From Alphaproteobacteria bacterium (GTDB lineage Bacteria; Pseudomonadota; Alphaproteobacteria; Rickettsiales; UBA8987), in contig JAUIEX010000010.1 in assembly GCA_030429725.1 (NCBI GenBank), positions 1 through 46,046 of the forward strand: a stretch of 46,046 nucleotides of DNA. The letters are read 5' to 3'. Shown here piece by piece: positions 19,168 to 27,164 of the stretch (position 1 is the stretch's first letter; each line of letters begins with the position of its first letter). The notes beneath the pieces were generated by a model, which did not search any database, was not told where the DNA came from, and worked only from the letters and a program-made list of their open reading frames with translations. The position numbers and the translations under genes are program-made.

Positions 19168-19277
19168 TTCTTAAATTCGCTCCTGAAAAGTTCTACTGAA
19201 CTTTTCAATGAGCCTAACGCCCTGCGGGCGACTAAAGAGGCGAGCCTACTGGCTCGCACTCTTTCCCCCGGCTTCTA

Positions 19278-19368
19278 TTCCCTCTTCCCTCTTCCCTCTT
19301 CCCTCTTCCCTCTTCCCTCTTCCCTCTTCCCTCTTCCCTCTTCCCTCTTCCCTCTTCCCTCCTCCCTC
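19278..19368 (+). repeat. Tandem heptamer repeat TTCCCTC, 12 perfect units plus one imperfect
   Basis: Twelve uninterrupted copies of TTCCCTC run from 19278 to 19361, followed by one copy with a T to C change (19362-19368). The tract is entirely pyrimidine on the plus strand. It ends about 30 bp upstream of a possible -10 box and about 75 bp upstream of the barrel-like gene, a position typical of slipped-strand contingency loci. It is too short-period for CRISPR. Confidence 0.97.
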
Positions 19369-19444
19369 TTTTCCTTAACCATTCATTAACCCTTCCCTGC
19401 TATACTGAACCTAACGGCAATGAACCAACAAAGCGGGGCAAAAA

Positions 19445-20284
19445 ATGGGCACACGTGAGGGAAATGATCCAAGTAAAGGATTAAGGTTAAATGTTAATTA
19501 TTCACATTCAATCCTGAAGAATGCTGGATTAACCCTTGAAGATGGCAGCACGGCCAGCCCATTTTATCAACAAACGCAAACCGATCAAAATGGCAATGTC
19601 ATTGGAGAGGAAGCAAAAAACGGCCTAAAAGAACAAACCTATGGTGGCAATTTGCGTTTTGTTTCTAATACAGGCCCCATTGGTGTGGTGGCATCCGCAT
19701 CATTTACCCACAGCACGTTAAGCGGCTCAGGCTACGTAAATTCTGATAACCAGGCCTTTCCTTTACAAACATTAATCCCCACAACTAATGACCCAAATGC
19801 AGTCCAAAACCCTGTTAACACAGCATCTTTTGAAAATACGGTTATTAGTAGAAATAATAATGCTGAATTCACAGCAGGTGCTTATGTTGGTAATGGAGTG
19901 CGCCTCACAGCAGAATATGGAATGGGGGTAGATTGGCAATCAGATTTTACCCAAAATAAACCATATGAATTCGCTCAACTTTCACTTGGAACATTTGGCA
20001 GCCAAGGTTCATTAGAGGCATACACACGTGGCACATTCAACGGAACGCCACTTTTAGATGCATTTAATAATAGTGATCGAAACGTTGAATCAGTTGTGCA
20101 GCAAGCATTTGGAACTGATCCAACCTTGAGAAACCAAATCGCATCAATGCATCTTCATGGTTTTGAAGTTGGTGTAAAAGGTGAGTTGCATGTGAGTGAT
20201 CAAGTCTCACTACAAGCAAATTTAAAATATGACACAGAAAGAAATGGCCTGGGTGCTGGTGGTGGTGTTACCTTTAACTTCTAA
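19445..20284 (+). CDS. Putative outer-membrane beta-barrel protein or fragment, unknown family
   Basis: I do not recognise this 279-residue protein. It is rich in alternating polar and hydrophobic residues with frequent N, G, T and S, and ends VTFNF, with a terminal phenylalanine as in outer-membrane barrels. Strand-like stretches include GLRLNVNYSHSI, GPIGVVASASFTHS and GVRLTAEYGMGVDW, with a last strand VSLQANLKYDTERNG. No signal peptide follows the ATG at 19445 and no good Shine-Dalgarno precedes it, so the gene may have lost its 5' part or use another start. It is A+T-richer than its neighbours. A heptamer repeat tract lies upstream. Confidence 0.6.
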   Translation: MGTREGNDPSKGLRLNVNYSHSILKNAGLTLEDGSTASPFYQQTQTDQNGNVIGEEAKNGLKEQTYGGNLRFVSNTGPIGVVASASFTHSTLSGSGYVNSDNQAFPLQTLIPTTNDPNAVQNPVNTASFENTVISRNNNAEFTAGAYVGNGVRLTAEYGMGVDWQSDFTQNKPYEFAQLSLGTFGSQGSLEAYTRGTFNGTPLLDAFNNSDRNVESVVQQAFGTDPTLRNQIASMHLHGFEVGVKGELHVSDQVSLQANLKYDTERNGLGAGGGVTFNF

Positions 20285-20323
20285 CAACTAGCCCTCTGGC
20301 TTAAAACCCTCTAAACTCCCCCC

Positions 20324-21295
20324 ATGCGGGGAAGATTCAGTTTCATTTTATTCAGCTTCTTATTCATCACCTCACTCTTTGCGGAGTTTCTGGCCAATGA
20401 TAAGCCGATTGCGCTTTCCTTTCAGAACCAGCTTTATTTCCCCATTTTCCAAACCTACCCGGAAACAACATTCGGCGGCAGCTTTGAAAGCGAGGCGGAT
20501 TATAAAGACCCCTATGTGGCCGGCCTGATTAAGGTGGAAGGCTGGATGCTCTGGCCGCCCATCCGCTTTTCCTATGACACCATCAATTACAACCTCACCA
20601 CTCCCGCCCCTGCCCCGCCAAGTGCAGAAAACTGGCTGGGCACGGATGATCAGGGGCGCGACGTGCTGGCGCGCATCCTATACGGCTTCCGTCTTTCGGT
20701 GCTTTTCGGCCTCACCCTCACTTTGCTCAGCTCCGTCATCGGCATTCTGGCCGGCGCGTTGCAGGGCTATCTTGGCGGGCGCACCGATCTCTGGTTTCAG
20801 CGCTTCATTGAAATCTGGAGCAGCGTGCCACAGCTTTTCCTTGTGCTGATCCTTGCCAGCATGGTCACGCCAAATTTCTGGTGGCTGCTGGGTGTGATGC
20901 TTCTTTTCAGCTGGATGAGCCTGGTGGGCGTGGTGCGTGCCGAAGCTTTAAAAGCCCGCAATATGGATTATGTCCGCGCTGCCCGTGCACTGGGCGTTTC
21001 GGAAGGCGGCATTCTGCTGCGCCATATTCTTCCCAACAGCCTGATTGCCGCCATCACTTTCATGCCCTTTGTGATGAACGGCGCCATCACCACCCTCACC
21101 GCGCTGGATTTTCTGGGCTTTGGCCTGCCGCCCGGTTCGCCCTCCCTTGGGGAATTGCTGGCGCAGGGCAAAAACAATCTCCACGCGCCTTGGCTTGGCA
21201 TCAGCGGCTTTGTGGTGGTGGCACTCATGCTCAGCCTGCTGGTCTTTATCGGCGAGGGCGTGCGGGATCGCCTCAATCCACAGCGCCGGCAATAA
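20324..21295 (+). CDS. yejE: ABC transporter permease, YejE-like (peptide/microcin C type)
   Basis: Inner-membrane permease of the DppC/OppC/YejE group. The N-terminal periplasmic signature SLFAEFLANDKPI and YFPIFQTYPETTFGG, then the HWLGTDDQGRDVLARILYG-type block (here NWLGTDDQGRDVLARI) and the EAA loop EALKARNMDYVRAARALGVS with HILPNS are clear. At 323 residues it is slightly short at the N-terminus compared with YejE. The other transporter genes (yejA, yejB, yejF) are not in the window. The start codon lies within a CCCC/GGGG half-palindrome. The gene abuts the convergent mfd without a gap. Confidence 0.9.
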   Translation: MRGRFSFILFSFLFITSLFAEFLANDKPIALSFQNQLYFPIFQTYPETTFGGSFESEADYKDPYVAGLIKVEGWMLWPPIRFSYDTINYNLTTPAPAPPSAENWLGTDDQGRDVLARILYGFRLSVLFGLTLTLLSSVIGILAGALQGYLGGRTDLWFQRFIEIWSSVPQLFLVLILASMVTPNFWWLLGVMLLFSWMSLVGVVRAEALKARNMDYVRAARALGVSEGGILLRHILPNSLIAAITFMPFVMNGAITTLTALDFLGFGLPPGSPSLGELLAQGKNNLHAPWLGISGFVVVALMLSLLVFIGEGVRDRLNPQRRQ

Positions 21296-24200
21296 TCAAG
21301 CCGCTGCCTTTTCTTCCTCGGCCAGCTCTGAAATCTGTCGCAGGAAGTGCCGCGCACCACGCAGACGCGCATCCGGCTCCGCCCATTTCTGATCGGTAAT
21401 CACCAGCTTGCCGCCATCCTTTAATTTCATGTTCAGCGGGTGGCGCATCACAAAATCCAGCAACCCCTCCGGGTTTGGGAAATAATCCTGATAAAGCTTA
21501 ATCGTCATGCCTTTGGCACCCACATCCAGCTTTTCAATATTACATTGATAGCACAGCAATTTGAACTTCACCGTGGTCAGAAGATTCTCCACCTCCACCG
21601 GCACGGCGCCAAACCGATCCACTAATTCCGCTGCAATTGATTCAATTTCCGCTTCCGTTTTCAAATCACCAATCCGGCGATACATCCCCATGCGTAACGT
21701 TAAATCTTCCATGTAAGCTTCTGGAATCATAACAGGAATTCCAAGATTAATTTTAGGACTAAAGATGCCTTTCTCCCTGGCATTTTCATAGCCATGCTGC
21801 TTGGCTTCTTCAATCGCCTCCTGCAACATATGCTGGTAAAGCTCCACGCCCACCTCTTTTATCTGGCCGGATTGTTCGTCTCCCAGCAAGTTACCAAAGC
21901 CACGAATATCCATATCATGCGTGGCCAGCATAAAGCCCGCGCCCAGCGTATCCAGCTTCTGCATCACTTCCAGCCGCTTCTTCGCCGTTTCCGTGGGGAT
22001 GCGCTTCGGCGGCAGTGTCAGATAGGCATAGGCGCGCTGCTTGCCGCGCCCCACCCGCCCGCGAATCTGATAAAGCTGCGCCAGCCCATACATATCCGCG
22101 CGATGCACGATCAGCGTATTCGCGTTCTCCACATCCAGCCCGGATTCCACAATGGTGGTGGCCAGCAGCACATCATATTTCCCATCATAAAAGGCGTTCA
22201 TCACGCTATCAAGCTTGTCCGGTGTCATTTGACCATGCGCAGAAACAACTTTAACTTCAGGCACTAATTCTTTGATAATTAATTCTAATTCATGAATATC
22301 TTTTACGCGCGGGCAGACATAAAAAACCTTCCCGCCGCGATAATGCTCCCGCAGAATAGCATCACGAATCACCACCCGGTCATAGGGCATTATAAACGTA
22401 CGCACCGCCAGCCGATCCACCGGCGGCGTGGTGATTAAACTCAAATCACGAATTCCCGTCAGCGAAAGTTGCAACGTGCGTGGAATTGGCGTTGCCGTTA
22501 ATGTCAGCACATGGGTGGTGCTGCGCAGCTTCTTCAGTCGCTCCTTCTGCGCCACACCAAAGCGCTGTTCCTCATCCACAATCACCAGACTTAAATTCGC
22601 AAATTTTGTTTGTTTGCTCAGCAGCGCATGCGTGCCGATTACAATCTCCACTTCGCCTGCTTCCATCATCAGGCGATTTTCCACCTGCTCCTTTGCCGTG
22701 GCAAGGCGTGAAAGCTGTCGAACACGAATTTTCGTGCCCTTAAAACGCTTCACGAATGTTTGATAATGTTGGCGGCACAGCAATGTGGTGGGGCAAATCA
22801 ATGCAACTTGCGGGGGAATCGAGGCGTCGCGCTGCAGCAAAGCAAAAGCGGACGACTCGGTGGGGGGGATATTCTCCGGTGCGTTTTGACCCCCACCTGA
22901 AACCACTGACGCGCTTTCAGACTCCCCCGTAAATGGGGAGTTATTTTCTTGTTGTCGCTGGCTTGCCACCACAAATGCTGCGCGCAGCGCCACTTCCGTT
23001 TTACCAAAGCCAACATCACCACACACCAACCGATCCATTGGCCGCCCACTGGCCAAATCTTCCAGCACATCATCAATGGCATTTTGCTGGTCTTCCGTCT
23101 CCGCATACGGAAAGGTGGCACAAAAATGCTCATAAGCCGCACCGTCGGCAATGAACCTATCCGCCTGATGCAGCTCTCGCTCCGCTGCAACTTCCAGCAG
23201 TTCTTTCGCCGTCACACGGATGCGGTTTTTCAGCACGGCCGTGCGTTTCTGCCACGCCACGCCACCCAGCTTATCCAGCATCACCAGCCCGTCAGAACTG
23301 CCATAGCGGGAGAGCAGATCAATATTCTCCACCGGCACGTAAAAAATATCATCATCCGCATAGATGAGCTTCACAAAATCATGCTGCCCGCCGCCAACAT
23401 CCAATGTCTCAAGGCCACTGAATTTTCCAATCCCATGGTCACGATGCACCAGATAATCACCCTCGGAAAGCGTGGTGGTTTCCGTAAGGAAATTTTCCGG
23501 GCGCTTCCGCCGCGCCGATTTTCGGAAGATTTTTTCCCCCAGCAAATCCGCTTCGGAAACCACCAGCAAATCATCCGCCACATAGCCACGCTCAATCGGC
23601 AGCACGGCCAGCCCAAGCAGGTTATCTCCTTTAAGCAGCTTTTGCTGTTTCGGCCAATCTTCCACCATCAGCGTATCCACCGCATATTCTGCCAGCATCT
23701 TTTTCAGGCGCGTAAGCGACCCTTCCGACGCACAGGCAATCAGCCCGCGACGTTTCTGCTTCCCTTTTCCTTTCACCAAAACCGGCGCTAATGTTTCTTT
23801 CAGCAATTCTATCGCTGGTTTTTCTAAGGCGGTGGATTCTAAATGGAAGAGGCGCCCCGCTGAATAACTCCCCCCTGGAGGGGGAGTCTGCATCTTTGAC
23901 CCCGGGGGCGGTGCATGCGGGCTGAATTCTAAAAACTCACGCCGCTCTTTCAGCCGCTCCCAGCAGGGTTCATCCAGATAGAGCCTTTCCCACGGCACCG
24001 GGTGATACGCCACCTGATCATCTTTCACTAACGCCGCATCTTCAACACGCGATTGGTAGGCCTCCGCCACCTGCTTTTGACGTTCCACCGCCGCGTCCAT
24101 CACATGATGCGAGCAACTCACCACTGCATTCGGCACATACTCAAACAGGGTTTCCAATGTCGGATAAAAACAAGGCAGCCAGTGCTCCATACCAGCAAAA

Positions 24201-24925
24201 TGACGACCGTCACGAATTGCCTCATAAAGGGCATCATCTTCCGGCAGCGATCCCAGTAACGCACGATATTCACGACGAAAACATTGCTGCGTTTCTTCAT
24301 TCAACAACACCTCTCCTGCCGGCACCAGCGGCAGTGAATCCACCCGCCCGGCACTAATCTGCGTCAGCGGGTCATACACACGAATCGACTCCAGTTCCGC
24401 CCCAAAGAAATCACAGCGATAGCCCTGCGTCTCACCCGCCGGCACAATATCCAGAATACTTCCACGCAGCGCAAACTCTCCGGCTTCCGTTGCGGCGCTG
24501 GTATTAATATAACCATTCTCAACAAAAAATCGGGTCAGCATGTCCCGGTCAAATTCTTTCCCAACCACCAGCGCCATCGAGGCGCGCTTAACCACATCAC
24601 GCGGCAGCAGGCGCTGCGTCACCGCATTCACCGTACAAAGCACAATCATCGGTGTGCCGGCCGCATTCACCAGCTGTGAAAGCACCCGCATACGCCCACT
24701 CATCACTTCCGCTCTTGGCGAACTGCGATCAAAAGGAATACAATCCCACGCCGCAAAACTCAGCACGGGAATTTCCGGCGCAAAAAAACGTAACGAAGCC
24801 GCCAGCATTTCCATGCGTGCATCATCCAGCGCCACATGCAGCACCGCCTCGCCGGCTTTCACCCGTGCAATCAGCGGGAAAATTTCCGCCCCTTCCGGCA
24901 TCTCCTGAACCATCATTACAGTCAT
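21296..24925 (-). CDS. mfd: Transcription-repair coupling factor Mfd with two palindrome-derived insertions
   Basis: Large ATP-dependent translocase that removes RNA polymerase stalled at lesions and recruits UvrA. It has an N-terminal UvrB-like part (to about 330) and the RNA polymerase-interacting domain (about 480-545, with GDYLVHRDHGIGKFSGLE). A RecG-like motor follows, with Walker A GDVGFGKTEVALRAAF and motif II VDEEQRFGV, and then a C-terminal UvrA-regulatory domain. The product is 1,209 residues from the ATG at 24925, and a GTG at 24934 is possible. Residues of about 336-354 (GSKMQTPPPGGSYS) and 661-680 (NNSPFTGESESASVV) are encoded by palindromic elements. The second interrupts the motor just after the Walker A helix, before LICPTTLL. 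The frame stays open throughout. Confidence 0.96.
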   Translation of the reverse strand: MTVMMVQEMPEGAEIFPLIARVKAGEAVLHVALDDARMEMLAASLRFFAPEIPVLSFAAWDCIPFDRSSPRAEVMSGRMRVLSQLVNAAGTPMIVLCTVNAVTQRLLPRDVVKRASMALVVGKEFDRDMLTRFFVENGYINTSAATEAGEFALRGSILDIVPAGETQGYRCDFFGAELESIRVYDPLTQISAGRVDSLPLVPAGEVLLNEETQQCFRREYRALLGSLPEDDALYEAIRDGRHFAGMEHWLPCFYPTLETLFEYVPNAVVSCSHHVMDAAVERQKQVAEAYQSRVEDAALVKDDQVAYHPVPWERLYLDEPCWERLKERREFLEFSPHAPPPGSKMQTPPPGGSYSAGRLFHLESTALEKPAIELLKETLAPVLVKGKGKQKRRGLIACASEGSLTRLKKMLAEYAVDTLMVEDWPKQQKLLKGDNLLGLAVLPIERGYVADDLLVVSEADLLGEKIFRKSARRKRPENFLTETTTLSEGDYLVHRDHGIGKFSGLETLDVGGGQHDFVKLIYADDDIFYVPVENIDLLSRYGSSDGLVMLDKLGGVAWQKRTAVLKNRIRVTAKELLEVAAERELHQADRFIADGAAYEHFCATFPYAETEDQQNAIDDVLEDLASGRPMDRLVCGDVGFGKTEVALRAAFVVASQRQQENNSPFTGESESASVVSGGGQNAPENIPPTESSAFALLQRDASIPPQVALICPTTLLCRQHYQTFVKRFKGTKIRVRQLSRLATAKEQVENRLMMEAGEVEIVIGTHALLSKQTKFANLSLVIVDEEQRFGVAQKERLKKLRSTTHVLTLTATPIPRTLQLSLTGIRDLSLITTPPVDRLAVRTFIMPYDRVVIRDAILREHYRGGKVFYVCPRVKDIHELELIIKELVPEVKVVSAHGQMTPDKLDSVMNAFYDGKYDVLLATTIVESGLDVENANTLIVHRADMYGLAQLYQIRGRVGRGKQRAYAYLTLPPKRIPTETAKKRLEVMQKLDTLGAGFMLATHDMDIRGFGNLLGDEQSGQIKEVGVELYQHMLQEAIEEAKQHGYENAREKGIFSPKINLGIPVMIPEAYMEDLTLRMGMYRRIGDLKTEAEIESIAAELVDRFGAVPVEVENLLTTVKFKLLCYQCNIEKLDVGAKGMTIKLYQDYFPNPEGLLDFVMRHPLNMKLKDGGKLVITDQKWAEPDARLRGARHFLRQISELAEEEKAAA
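22886..22945 (-). repeat. Palindromic element, copy B, in frame inside mfd
   Basis: On the minus strand it reads ACTCCCC/ATTTAC/GGGGGAGT, then CTGAAA...TTTCAG, then GGTGGGGGTCA, the same order as copy A. About 60 bp long, it adds roughly 20 codons without breaking the frame. The extra material continues for about 25 codons before the motor domain resumes, so more foreign sequence may be attached. Confidence 0.85.
23863..23920 (+). repeat. Palindromic element, copy C, in frame inside mfd (opposite orientation)
   Basis: On the plus strand, antisense to mfd: ACTCCCCC/CTGGA/GGGGGAGT at 23867-23887, then CTGCAT (23888-23893) pairing with ATGCGG (23915-23920) including one G-T wobble. The first stem matches copies A and B. 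The second stem has a different sequence, and its loop contains a CCCCGGGGG core. It encodes a proline/glycine-rich stretch in Mfd. Confidence 0.75.
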
Positions 24926-25028
24926 GCACAGCACTTAAAGCAGCCACCGGGAAAAAACAATCAATCCCTCAAAAGACAGCATCTTCTAAAGCTTGCTTAA
25001 TTTCAGGCGGGCAGTTAAGTTTCCCGTC

Positions 25029-26348
25029 ATGGATCAGCAGGCAATTATCGCATGGGTTAAACATCTCTGGCAATTGCTGTTAACCAATATGCTAAGCCTT
25101 GAAACTGCTATTCAACTTGGCGTGGCCGTGGCCGTCTTTTGTCTGGGGTGGCTCATCGGTGGAATCGTCAAAAAGCGCTGGCTTTCTTATGGCTTTCACG
25201 GCAGGCTTCCCGCATGGCTCCGCTCGGTTGATGTGATTTTCAGCCACGTCATCAGCCCCATCTGCATCTGGATTCTTCTGTTTATTGCCTCATTTGCAGC
25301 GCATCACTTCTGGCCACAAAATGCTGTTAACATCCTCAATGCCACCATTTACCTCACCGGGGCATGGATTGTTATTCGCCTTTTAAGCGCCTTCATTCAG
25401 CGCCCGGATGTGGCGCGTTGGGTTGCACGCATCATTTGGATAATCGTGGCATTAAACATCCTTGGCTTATTCAGCCCCTTGCTCTCCGCGATGGACAATA
25501 TTGCTTTTGAAACAGGGAAAACGCGCATCAGCCTGCTTTCCGTTCTCAAAACCATTCTCATGCTTGGCTTTGTGTTATGGGCTGCCATTAGCCTGTCTCA
25601 TCTGGCGGAAAAACAAATTCGCAGCATCACGTCAATCACCCCGTCACTGCAGGTTCTGATCTCCAAAATAGCCCGCGTTTCTTTTATCACCATTGCCATT
25701 TTAACCGGTCTGAATCTGGTGGGGATTGATCTCAGCACGCTGGCCATTTTCTCCGGAGCGGTGGGTATCGGGCTTGGATTTGGTCTACAAAAAGTGGTTT
25801 CCAACTTCATCAGCGGCATCATCCTGTTGGTGGATCGCTCCATCAAACCCGGTGACGTGATTCGTGTGGATGACACTTATGGCTGGGTGAACTCGCTCAA
25901 AGCGCGGCATGTCTCCGTCATCACGCGTGACGGGAAAGAGCATCTGATTCCCAATGAACTGCTCATCACCGAGCAGGTCGAAAACTGGAGCTATACCGAC
26001 AGCAACATCCGTATTCATATCCCTTTCGGCGTTTCGTATAATAGCAACCCGCATCAGGTGATTGATCTTGTTGTCAGCACCGTCAAAAATAGTAAGCGCA
26101 TCCTGAAACACCAGCCGGTTGTGTGCCTGCTTACCGGTTTTGGGGATAGTTCCGTGGATTTTGAGCTGCGCTGCTGGATCAATGACCCGCAAAACGGCAT
26201 CGGCAATATCAAAAGCGATTTGCTATTATCCATCTGGGATGTTCTGAAAGAAAATAACATTGAAATTCCTTTCCCACAGCGGGATCTGCATGTTAAATCC
26301 ATCCCCGGAACATGGCAAAATACTGCCTCATCAAACGATAGCGCCTAA
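25029..26348 (+). CDS. MscS-family mechanosensitive channel
   Basis: An inner-membrane channel that releases solutes on osmotic downshock. It has at least four hydrophobic segments before residue 200. The pore helix with small residues (LAIFSGAVGIGLGFGLQKVV), the SNFISGIILLVDRSIKPGDVI hinge and beta domain, and the cytoplasmic domain with HLIPNELLITEQVENWS are typical. At 439 residues it is larger than MscS (286) because of extra N-terminal helices. The start is taken at the ATG 25029 (MDQQAIIAW). An in-frame TTG at 24993 is less likely. It is divergent from mfd with about 100 bp between. Confidence 0.93.
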   Translation: MDQQAIIAWVKHLWQLLLTNMLSLETAIQLGVAVAVFCLGWLIGGIVKKRWLSYGFHGRLPAWLRSVDVIFSHVISPICIWILLFIASFAAHHFWPQNAVNILNATIYLTGAWIVIRLLSAFIQRPDVARWVARIIWIIVALNILGLFSPLLSAMDNIAFETGKTRISLLSVLKTILMLGFVLWAAISLSHLAEKQIRSITSITPSLQVLISKIARVSFITIAILTGLNLVGIDLSTLAIFSGAVGIGLGFGLQKVVSNFISGIILLVDRSIKPGDVIRVDDTYGWVNSLKARHVSVITRDGKEHLIPNELLITEQVENWSYTDSNIRIHIPFGVSYNSNPHQVIDLVVSTVKNSKRILKHQPVVCLLTGFGDSSVDFELRCWINDPQNGIGNIKSDLLLSIWDVLKENNIEIPFPQRDLHVKSIPGTWQNTASSNDSA

Positions 26349-26353
26349 ATTCC

Positions 26354-27151
26354 ATGCCGCCGAAACGAAAATTACCCTCCAGGCATGGCAAGCAACAAGC
26401 TGGCCGCAAATCAGTGCATTCATCAACCAGACCCAAACCCACACTTAATGCCGATGAAATCTGGCTTTATGGCAATCATGCGGTGCTGGCCGCATTAGCA
26501 AACCCCAAACGCAAAATCATGCGCCTGTGCGCCACAGCTTCAACAGCCTCATCCCTTGTAGTGCCGCCCAATGCCCCCGCCCTTGAAGACGTGCCGGAAA
26601 CATTTTTTTATACCATTCTTCCCGAACATGCCGTGCATCAGGGCATCGCCGCGCTGGCAAAGAAGCTGCCCGGCAGCCCGCTGGAATCCGTCACCCATCA
26701 CCGCACATTGCTGGTGCTGGATCACGTCACCGACCCGCAAAATATCGGCGCCATTTTACGCAGCGCCGCCGCCTTTAACGTGGGCGCCGTTATCCTTCAG
26801 GATCGTCACAGCCCACCCGAAACCGGTGCGTTGGCAAAAACGGCCAGTGGCGCACTGGAAACTATCCCGATGGTGCGCGTCACGAATATCAGCGCCACGC
26901 TGGATGAACTTAAACAGCATGGCTATTGGTGTGCCGCCATGGATGGCACCGCTCAGGACAGCATCACCGCCCTCAGCGGCTATGATAAACTGGCCATTGT
27001 CATGGGCGCGGAAGGCAGAGGAATGCGCCCACAAGTTGCCAAATCATGCGATCTTCTGGTTAAAATTCCCTATAATGCCAAGGCCATCGAAAGCCTGAAT
27101 GTTTCCAGCGCCGCGGCCATCGCCATGGCCGCCCGCTATCAGGAAAGTTAA
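26354..27151 (+). CDS. rlmB: 23S rRNA 2'-O-methyltransferase, RlmB/TrmH family
   Basis: SPOUT-class methyltransferase. The three family motifs are present: motif 1 DPQNIGAILRSAAAFNVGAVI, motif 2 IVMGAEGRGMR, and motif 3 IPYNAKAIESLNVSSAAAIAM. An N-terminal substrate-binding domain starts near EIWLYGNHAVLAALANPKRK, after a basic, disordered leader (MPPKRKLPSRHGKQQAGRK). RlmB methylates G2251 in E. coli 23S rRNA, but related enzymes modify other positions, so the exact site is inferred. It follows the MscS gene by 5 nt and is convergent with the oxidoreductase gene. Confidence 0.9.
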   Translation: MPPKRKLPSRHGKQQAGRKSVHSSTRPKPTLNADEIWLYGNHAVLAALANPKRKIMRLCATASTASSLVVPPNAPALEDVPETFFYTILPEHAVHQGIAALAKKLPGSPLESVTHHRTLLVLDHVTDPQNIGAILRSAAAFNVGAVILQDRHSPPETGALAKTASGALETIPMVRVTNISATLDELKQHGYWCAAMDGTAQDSITALSGYDKLAIVMGAEGRGMRPQVAKSCDLLVKIPYNAKAIESLNVSSAAAIAMAARYQES

Positions 27152-27164
27152 GTGCCAGACCCCT

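Larger units (their letters stand above)
19054..19444. other. Repeat-rich spacer between cysH and the barrel-like gene
   Basis: This 391-bp stretch has no convincing gene. It holds a palindromic element (about 19100-19167), then further stem-loops: GAAAAGTTC/TACT/GAACTTTTC (19185-19206), CGCCC/TGC/GGGCG (19218-19230) and GCGAGCC/TACT/GGCTCGC (19240-19257). A near-direct repeat with the core CTCGCACTCTTTCCC occurs at about 19072 and 19254. A heptamer tandem repeat follows (19278-19368), and a possible -10 box TATACT lies at 19401-19406. A minus-strand frame of 69 codons (19050-19259) is only the readthrough of the palindromes. Any of the hairpins could end cysH transcription, though none has a long T run. 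Confidence 0.75.

Noticed and set aside
19050-19259. Minus-strand 69-codon frame covering the palindromes
   Set aside because: Its sequence is simply the readthrough of palindrome copy A and neighbouring stems. It has no Shine-Dalgarno and overlaps the cysH 3' end.
19278-19368. CRISPR array
   Set aside because: The period is 7 bp with no spacers, so it is a simple tandem repeat.
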